DNA of 64,000 bases from Strigops habroptila. Its lineage: Eukaryota > Chordata > Aves > Psittaciformes > Psittacidae. The position numbers and the translations under genes were made by a program. The stretch covers positions 75,703,253 to 75,767,252 of the forward strand of contig NC_044302.2 in assembly GCF_004027225.2 (NCBI RefSeq). Direction: 5' to 3'. Positions 56,401-64,000 of the stretch are shown piece after piece (the first letter of the stretch is position 1; the number at the start of each line of letters is the position of its first letter). Under the pieces are notes generated by a model. That model was given only the letters and a program-made list of their open reading frames with translations. It had not been told where the DNA came from and searched no databases.

Positions 56401-59400
56401 CTATTTTGTCAATCCAAATCCAAAACAATGGGAAGGTGAGAATAAAATATGGATAATTTCTCCTTACATTGTTTTGAAGAGTCATAATAGTATAATATAT
56501 ATATGGACATCTGCTGACCTCATGCAAACAGAACTGCGTTGTAAACCACCAACACAGACCTCCTCTTGTGCTGTGTTGATACTCCAGTCAGATGTGATTA
56601 CCACACAGGCAGACATATTAATGTGCATTAACATGCTGGCCTTTAACCACAACAGCACTGCTATTCATAGCAAAAGGGCATTAATAATGCAGAGACCTGT
56701 AAGTGTGTTCAAAGAAGATGCCATGTGGAACTGTAGGTGTAGAAAGTTCTCTAGGAGGGCTTTTCCATCACAGAGCAACCCAAGAGAAGACACTTCACAA
56801 AGGCTGAAAACCATTACGATTCTAAGAGTTACTATTCTTACCATTCTAAGACTGCCCAAATTTGCTTGCTCAAACATGTAGATTCTTTATTGTTTCACCC
56901 TCTACTATTAGGACTGCCTGCAATCAGTAACCTGGACTCAGCAGGATGCATATCTCCTGTCGCCCCCCATCTCCCTGTACAATGCTCTTATTATGCAGTT
57001 AATTTGAAACCTGGCCTTGTGGCCTCTGTCCTCTTGCTGGCCTCATGACTTACTGCTCCTTCTGGTCCCAAGGCTTGTGGTCCCTCACAGCTTTCCGAGT
57101 GTGAAATGAGATACCGCAGCAGTCCCATCTGCTCTGTGCAGCAAACAGTCAACCAGGCATTCACTAGTCACAGTCTTTGGGAGTTAGAGAGGCCCTGTGC
57201 AGGGTACACATGGGCAGAAAGAGGGAAAAGACGCAAACAGAACAATTCACAGTTAAATTGTACTGAAAATGTAAATCACATTTACAAGATATTACTTAAA
57301 TGGTGAAGAGAAGAAACAGTTAAGATAGGCAAGCTCAATTTATTTTAATGTGTAGTGACAAGAACAAGTTAGTGTGAAGCAATTCTTGGTGTGGATTTAA
57401 GTAATTTACAGTAACTACTCAGGAGAATAGCTTTACTCAATGGTGAGTATAAGGTAATTACAAGTGACTTACCCTTTTCATTTTTTTTAAACAAAACAAA
57501 TTTCTACTGTGCTTTTACCCTAACTTGTGTCCGAAATTCACACACTTCCTTTCTACTGTAGAGATTTTTTCAATAAATACCAAAGCAGCTCTCCATGGCT
57601 CCCTTCAAATCCTTTCTTAATATGTACTTTGTCTATGAAAGCTGCAAACACTTGATAGCAGATAGGTAGATGCAGACCACTGACAGGTTTGAACTCCCTG
57701 TCAGGCTGGTCACTATTGTGTCCCTGTTACCTCGTGCTTCTTCTGTCAGCCCATAAACCCTCATGCTTGCTTTCTTATCATGAGACTGTCAATTCTCTGA
57801 ACAGGAATAATTTTCCAGTCATAGGTATCTAAAACCATTCCCCATCTGTGACAGGATTAACATTTTGTGGCAGAGGAGAAAACAGAAGGACAGCTTTCAT
57901 CCTAAAATACCACACACATTACCACAGATAAACGGTAATCCTAAACCAGGATTTTACCCCATAGCTTCAACATATCCAGGAGAACCATAGGTTGCTGTGC
58001 ATGTGACAGGAATGTTGCTTCTACAATGCTTTTGCAGGTAAAAATATCTGACAGCCTAATCTTTTCGCTTGTCTAATGCAGTGATTTTTAACATGGATAT
58101 GTATGCCTGTGGGTTTGTAACAACTTTTAAAGGATTTCTGATGGATAACTTAAAAAAAAAAAAAAAAAAAAAAAAGGCAAGTTTGTTGTCCTTAGCCTTA
58201 ATTTTACTGTGTAGAAGTGAACATTGCAAAGCAGAGGTCTGCAATGTTGGAACGACTGAAAACAATTGCTCTACTTGAAAACATTTTTAATGTCAAAGAG
58301 TAGAAACCAGCAAATGCTTTCTTTCATGCTCAGATATCTATGTGTATTTATTACTACGAAACAGGAATTTGGTAATTGTTTTGCTTAGTTCTTAGCAGGT
58401 ATTTGTTTAGGTGTTTTTTCACTTAAAAAGCAGTGACGTCACCTACTGGATAGTCACATTTTCAGAAAGAAATGATTTTCTGCTTTTTTCACTACCCAAG
58501 TTCACAGCAAAAAATGCTTTTAAAATTCACTTGCAGCTCTCCCTGTGTACCACTTGCTTCTAGATGCTGGTTCCCCCGGGGCTGGGGAGGGTGTGCCTGT
58601 AAATCCTGATGGACAGGACACTGGCACTCACTGCCGTGTGACCGTGCCTATGCTCTCCCACTCCAGAGGAAGCGTCCGTGCGAGGAGAGCAGCTGCCGCA
58701 GTGTGTTTCTGAAGAGAAGAAATACAAATTTCAAGTCTTAATTTCTTTCAGTCACTATTGAGTATCATTCTGTTTGAGGAAAGAAGAGGGAGGACTCGTT
58801 GGGGAGGTGGAAGGAAGAACTTCTAAAGTTTTGTCTGGAAACTTGGGTAATTGCCCTCAGCACTCTGAAGAGGAAGCATTTGGATGATAAAAGCTAAGGA
58901 AGATTGTTTTGCAGAAGGGAAGGTTCTAATAAAGGCCATAAAATCACCAGTGGGCATGAAGAAACCCAATATAGCTCTAATAATAGACAGGTAAGGTCAC
59001 AAAGATTAGTATTTAAGACCTTTGTGGGTGTGTAAGAGGGACAGAGGCTGTCTGATAACCTTGTATTTTTAGTCCTTTTTTTTTTTCTTCTCCACCTGAT
59101 ACCAGCAAGCCCTGTCTCAGAAACACTGTACTAGAAGAAGCCTCAGTACATCCTTGTGTACTGAGGGAGGACTGAACCTAGGCACAACTGTGGCAGATAC
59201 TTGTCTAAACTTATTCTTTTAACTTCTAATGAAGAAGAACCCACAAAATCGGCCTTGTAGTTAAAAAAACCAACCACCTTTCTTTGATGTCTAACCAAAT
59301 ATTGTACCAATGTGAGTCCATTATTTTTTGTCTTTTGTCAATGTGTCCATGAGCACAGTTGATGATAGAGGACATTTTTATGTGCAGTGCTATACATTGT

Positions 59401-59639
59401 TTTTTTTTTCTTTTCTTCATTAGCTACCGCATCCCTTCATGCTTGCCTCACGGATTATGTTTCCTCTCTCAACACTGCAAGTTGTCAGGATATTTTTAAG
59501 TTCAGTACACCAAAAATAGAAATAATATTAAATATTATAGAAAATAATATAAAACCTACAAACTGTAAAACTGAGACACCACCAGCACAAGTAGACCAGA
59601 GTAATTACCACAGTCATCATTACTTCTGTTAATGCATCC
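56401..59639. other. Intergenic, no gene seen
   Basis: AT-rich intergenic sequence. It has a 24-nt A run at 58,151-58,174 and a palindromic TGACGTCA at 58,434-58,441, followed by a GC-richer patch (58,560-58,700). No exon, RNA gene or named repeat was seen. Confidence 0.55.
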
Positions 59640-59875
59640 TGGAAAATTGAAACAAGATACATTCTGACAGGATATAAGGAAAGATTATTTTAATTATAAG
59701 ACAGTCAAGCTTTGGAACAGGTTGACCAGAGAGGCTGTGCAGTGTCCATGCATGGAGATCTTCACAGTGAGACTGTGTGAGGCCCAGAGCAACCTGGTCT
59801 GACCTTGCTTCAAGCAGGAAGTGGGACTAGAGACCTCCTGAGGTCCAACCTGAATTACCTTATGTGAATTTGAGT
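59640..59875 (+). mobile_element. Old CR1 LINE 3' fragment
   Basis: A diverged CR1 3' region in plus orientation reads GGAACAGGTTGACCAGAGAG, GGAGATCTTCACAGTGAGAC, GAGCAACCTGGTCTGACC and CTCCTGAGGTCCAACCT. The tail is worn away. Confidence 0.8.
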
Positions 59876-60734
59876 TCTCCTTTCCAAACGCAGTGCCTGT
59901 TCCTCTTACTATTGTTCCCAAAGAGCTCCTTTCTGCCATTTCCTAAGTTTGCTGATATGTGCTTTTTCTGAGGTCCACTGATCATTCTGTTGCTACATCT
60001 TCACCTTGCAAGAATCCCTCAGCAATTTTTAAGACCTTTCTCCAACACTGTAGAGAACTGCTTCTGGCACCATATTACTTGTGATGTGCAAGCCATGTTA
60101 ATTGCAAGACCTTTGCTAAATCAGCTTAGGGGGTCTCGAAGGGTCTGAAGCACAATAATGCAGGGATACTTCAGCCTGGGATGCCCTGTGGAGTTTCCTG
60201 AGAAGCAATGATATCTCCATAGGTAGGTAGGGGCTGCGGGCTCAGTGAACCAGTGTTGAAGGTGACAACTTGAATTCCGGTCTCAAATTGACCTTCATGT
60301 TCCAGTCTCTTCAAATTACATACATCTTTTGACATTTCCAAATACCAGTCTGAGATTTTTATCCTGCAAAATCAAACATTCAAGAGGATAAGCAAATTTA
60401 AATATAGAATAAAATGAAACTGCTGGGTATGTGACTCTGAACATGCCTTACCTTAAAATGATATAATACCTGTAACTTTAATTCAGGTCTTCATTTTTTA
60501 AGGACAAACTTTTAAGGAAACTTTGAATAGAACCTCCTCACCTGGGTAAAGGCAGATCTCACTACCTACCAGGTAGTGAGGATTTTTCAGCTTTCTGAGA
60601 GCAGTGATCTGCAAGAAACTGTTCTGCTTTGGAGCATATGTGGTCAAGAGCCCTAGACCCCAACTTGTCTACAAAGGAATTAAAAGTTTTTTTCCTAAAA
60701 CAAGATAATCTTTAAGGATATTTGTTATTTGGTA
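59876..60734. other. Intergenic, no gene seen
   Basis: Between an old CR1 and an LTR I see no gene, repeat family or structured site. Confidence 0.5.
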
Positions 60735-61021
60735 GGGGAAGAAGAAGGGAGGGAGGACGTTTGGAGCGAGGACGTTTGTCTTCCCAAGCTATAATTTTGC
60801 ATGATGGAGCCCTGCTTTCCTGGAGGTGGCTGAACTCCAGCCTGCTGGTGGGAAGGAGTGAATGAATTCCTTGGTTTGTTTTGCTTGTGCATGCAGCTTT
60901 TGCTTTACCTAGTAGATTGTCTTCATCTTAACCCATGAGTTTTCTCACTTTTAGCCATCCCAGGGGAAGGGGAGCGAGCAGCTATGTGGGGCTCAGCTGC
61001 CTGCTGGGGGTAACCCACAAC
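60735..61021 (+). mobile_element. ERV LTR fragment (3' part)
   Basis: GACGTTTGTCTTCCCAAGC, TGATGGAGCCCTGCTTTCC and AGCTTTTGCTTTACCTAGTA lead to CTTAACCCATGAGTTTTCTC. The end is GGGGAGCGAGCAGC to CTGGGGGTAACCCACAACA. The terminal part (poly(A) region, then AACCCA..., GAGCGAGCAGC, ACCCACAACA) matches the layout of the other LTRs in the window but with a different upstream part, so it is a related family. The 5' limit is uncertain. Confidence 0.7.
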
Positions 61022-62060
61022 AGAGATACTGAGAAAAGCATCTGGGGATTGTTTGAGGCTTACTGAAGGATGTTTAGGGGAGAACCAAGGCTTGGGAAAG
61101 CAAGGGATCAAGGAGGTTTGGGGAGGAACAAGTGTAGGAAATACAGGGTTAGGCGGATAAAAGGGGTGGCAACATGTAAACATGTTGCTGCTCGGTACCC
61201 TTATCTGGCGGTTCTATACACCTGATCACCACAGGCTGTCCTGTCTTCTCACTAAAATCAGTTTCTAAGCAATTTCCTGGGTGAGGGACTCGACTCTGCA
61301 TGCGCACGTGGGCATGGGTGTCAGTGCCCGCAACTGGAGCAGGGACCATGGGTCACAGTGACTGGCAGAAGTGCAGGTGTGTGAGCAAGTATGTGAGCAC
61401 TAGCAAAGATCATGCTGGACTAAGTGGCAAGCAGGGGTGGCATGGGAGCTGGGGGTACGTGCCGCTGTGAGTGGGCCCACAGAAGGAGTTGGCTAGTGGA
61501 GGAATCAGACCATGGGGGCTGGGGCTGACTGAGAGACCTGCTTACATCTTTATGTGTGTGTCTGTGTGAAGCAACTGGAGACAAGAAGATCCAGATGACA
61601 CTTACAGGGGTACCCACAGTGTGCTTATGCCTGTGAGTGGGGCTGCAGGTGCTGGGCTTTTGTGTGCACAGGTGCTAGCAACTGTGGAAACTGAGGATCT
61701 GGGACCAGTTAGTGAGGATCTCAGTCAGTTACTGGAGCAGTCCAATTTTGTTTTTACATATAGATATGCTTCCCACCAACTGACCTTCATCCTGATGAGA
61801 CAGTGAAGGGCCATTGGTACAAGGCCATTGGCACAGCTTGTGTTTGTGTGAATGGAGCATTTTCTGTTCTGTTGCACTTGTTAGTGTGGGGAGAAGTACA
61901 TGTAAGTGGGTATTGTGTACATGTGTCTCTGTGTGTGCCTTTTGGGGCTACTACAGCCTTGCTTCTGGTTGCACTTGGGAGTGTGGAGCTGCAATGTCTT
62001 CAGCTCTCTTGGGCTACCAGATGTGTCCTCTCCATCACAAGGTTTTGACATCATATGAAC
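61022..62060 (+). other. GT-rich sequence after an LTR, possible ERV internal region
   Basis: This lies directly 3' of an LTR end. It is rich in GTGTG and CTGTGTG words (for example 61,552-61,567 and 61,918-61,940). No gag, pol or env reading frame is recognisable, and I see no clear primer-binding site after the LTR. It may be a non-coding ERV interior or unrelated unique DNA. Confidence 0.3.
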
Positions 62061-64000
62061 ATTGTTTTCATCTCATGGCAACCAAAGAGGTTTCTAATAA
62101 TAAAATAATTTTACTTCAGTCTCAAAGTGCCTTGACTGGGAGAGAGCTTGGCTTCTCATTCAAATTCAGAAGAACAAAAATCCAAGTATAGAATTTTTAA
62201 TGGGGAAAAATAGTTCCTCATCTCTTATATCTCTGAGAGGCTCTGGCAATTCTAGAAAGGGTAAACAAATTACAGGAAATTCTGCATTTGTACATGCTTG
62301 TTAGGCTATATTTGAAATAACAAAGAATTGCCTAGATTGAACTTCACAAACAACTCCACAGTACACTTATGAACTATTGGCATCCACATATCTCATCATT
62401 TCAAAAGGCTCAGGATGACTTGAGGAGAATATCCTCGTTTTACCTCAGTTATGCTGCAAATGAAATGTCATTGTCCTAGTTCCACTGCAATTAAGACTCT
62501 GCTCATTAGCCCCAGTGAAGCTTTCTCCTTTGACAAGACTTCTTCTCTACTATAATACATGAGGACCAGAGTGCTCTGATACTGTATTTCTGTTGAATGG
62601 GGACCAATACACAGTGGGATGTCCAATATCCTCTTACTATTGCTGGAGGATTAGGCCACTGTGAACACAAGCAGCAGTTGAGGACAAGAAGTGCCTTATG
62701 TCCTATCCAGCTGGAATTGTACTGCAGAATTTAGATAGGCAGAATTCATCCATCCAAACTGGTTTGTTTGGGGGTATTTTCCCCCTCTAGGGAAAATCTG
62801 GGGACATCTAAAAAGCTTTTGTAAAGACTGGCCAAAAAAAGTTGAACTTTACTTCCACTTTGTAGATTTTAGATTTTTTCCAAGAACATTTTAGTTTCTG
62901 AGGTACTGTACAGATTTTAAAATGAATGCAGGTGTTAAACACAGTAGTTAAAAATTTTAGTTTACCATCTAATTCTGCATCTAGAGCTATTGTGAAAGTC
63001 ACAGTGTGCTGTCTAAAGAGACCGATTCAAGAAGATAATAATTGTTTTCTTAACTAAAACAAAGTGTGTTACACAGCAGATGTCTACAACCTGATAATTT
63101 ATAACCTCTGGTATATGCTTAAATTTAACTTGGAAAGTTAAATGTTGACCAAAATTAATCTTTAAATTCAAAAAATGAAATGTAAGTGTTAATACAAAAT
63201 CTTACTCTTGCTTAACTCCATGTCCAAGCATGATCTTTTAAAGTAGGTCAATATTATCTGAATTGATTTTTGTGCATCAAACATAATAGTAAAGTTGTCT
63301 TTAACAGTACAAACTGAGATCTAAATCAAGGCTTGCAAATACTTATGAGTAAATGTGACATAACACCTACATGTTGTTTTGGTTGATTTCAGTACTTCCC
63401 TGATCCTTCCTCACTTCACCTGAGTTCCCAAGAAATTTCTAGAGCTTAAGGATACAATAATGCCTGTAGTGTAATAATCATGCATGAAAGCAGGGGAATT
63501 TCCCGAGACACAGCTCACTGGTCCCTCTCTTCTAAACATCAAATCTATCCAAGTCTCTTCACCTTTACACTGGAGCTCACGCTATGCCTCCAGCCAGAGC
63601 TCACTCTCATGTCTCTCCCAGCTGATTCCTGCACTGACCATCATGTTCCTCCTGCTGCCCCTAAAGCAGTTTGGCTGGCATTGCAGAGGATCCTGCAATG
63701 TAAATCTGACCAGCTGGCCAACTGAAATTGCTAATTAAAGTCTTGAAAAGGCAACAGTGGACCACTGTGGCCTTCTGCACCAAAACCAAAATAAGTGCAC
63801 AGTGAATTGTGATCATCCTCTGGGATGGTACAGGTCACTTTACACTGTACATAAATAGTGATGTACGGAGAGAGAGAAATTGAAAGTGCCGCAGAAAGTA
63901 GTAAATTATGTTTTCACATTTTTCCTGCTAATTGTTCCTTCCCATCCCAGCTGGTGCCTGGGTTCAGCTCATGTTTCTCACTTGGCAACCTTGTGACTTC
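62061..64000. other. Intergenic, no gene seen
   Basis: AT-rich sequence to the right edge. Two overlapping open frames of 81 and 84 codons at 63,480-63,738 show no family resemblance and no splice context. Nothing else is supported. Confidence 0.55.

Noticed and set aside
63480..63738. Overlapping 81- and 84-codon frames near the right edge
   Set aside because: Two frames share the same bases without family resemblance, promoter or splice context.
1..64000. CRISPR arrays, operons, bacterial insertion sequences, tRNA or rRNA genes
   Set aside because: The window is vertebrate nuclear DNA. No regularly spaced direct repeats, no tRNA A/B-box pair with cloverleaf and no rRNA sequence were seen.

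Overview
The window is nuclear DNA from a bird. Three observations point there: vertebrate genes split by GT-AG introns, CpG-island promoters, and a repeat load made almost entirely of CR1 LINEs plus avian-type endogenous retrovirus LTRs with 5-bp target duplications. The LTR family resembles one common in Neoaves, which is recollection rather than a search. The gene order GFM2 - NSA2 - FAM169A matches the vertebrate block on human 5q13. In birds that block is on the Z chromosome, so Z linkage is likely but inferred.

Region by region. Positions 1-2,200 hold the first two coding exons of a minus-strand gene read as GFM2 (mitochondrial ribosome-recycling EF-G2); the rest lies beyond the left edge. 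A CpG island at about 2,800-3,830 is the shared divergent promoter. NSA2 (60S ribosome biogenesis) runs on the plus strand from 3,421 to 7,525 in six exons and rebuilds to exactly 260 residues. An intergenic gap with an old CR1 relic follows. FAM169A (the lamin-associated SLAP75 protein) fills most of the window on the minus strand. Twelve coding exons lie between 34,010 and 13,771 and rebuild to a 671-residue protein. A probable noncoding first exon sits in a CpG island at about 51,860-52,660, and the 3' UTR may run down to about 9.7 kb. Its first intron is about 18 kb.

The FAM169A introns hold three LTRs in mixed orientation (20.1, 22.9 and 25.9 kb), two long CR1 elements in opposite orientation (29.2-31.8 and 34.45-37.3 kb), a near-perfect 46-bp-arm hairpin at 48.75 kb and several low-complexity tracts. 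From 52.67 kb to the right edge I see no host gene. That stretch holds a CR1, an ERV-like repeat, an internally deleted ERV remnant with an integrase fragment, an old CR1, and another LTR with unassigned GT-rich sequence after it.

NSA2 and GFM2 both serve ribosome function (cytosolic 60S assembly and mitochondrial ribosome recycling) and share one promoter. FAM169A is transcribed convergently toward NSA2. I did not find a clearly new multi-gene system. The most unusual items are the intronic hairpin, inverted repeat pairs that bracket FAM169A exons, and a poly(A)-ended segment joined to a truncated CR1.
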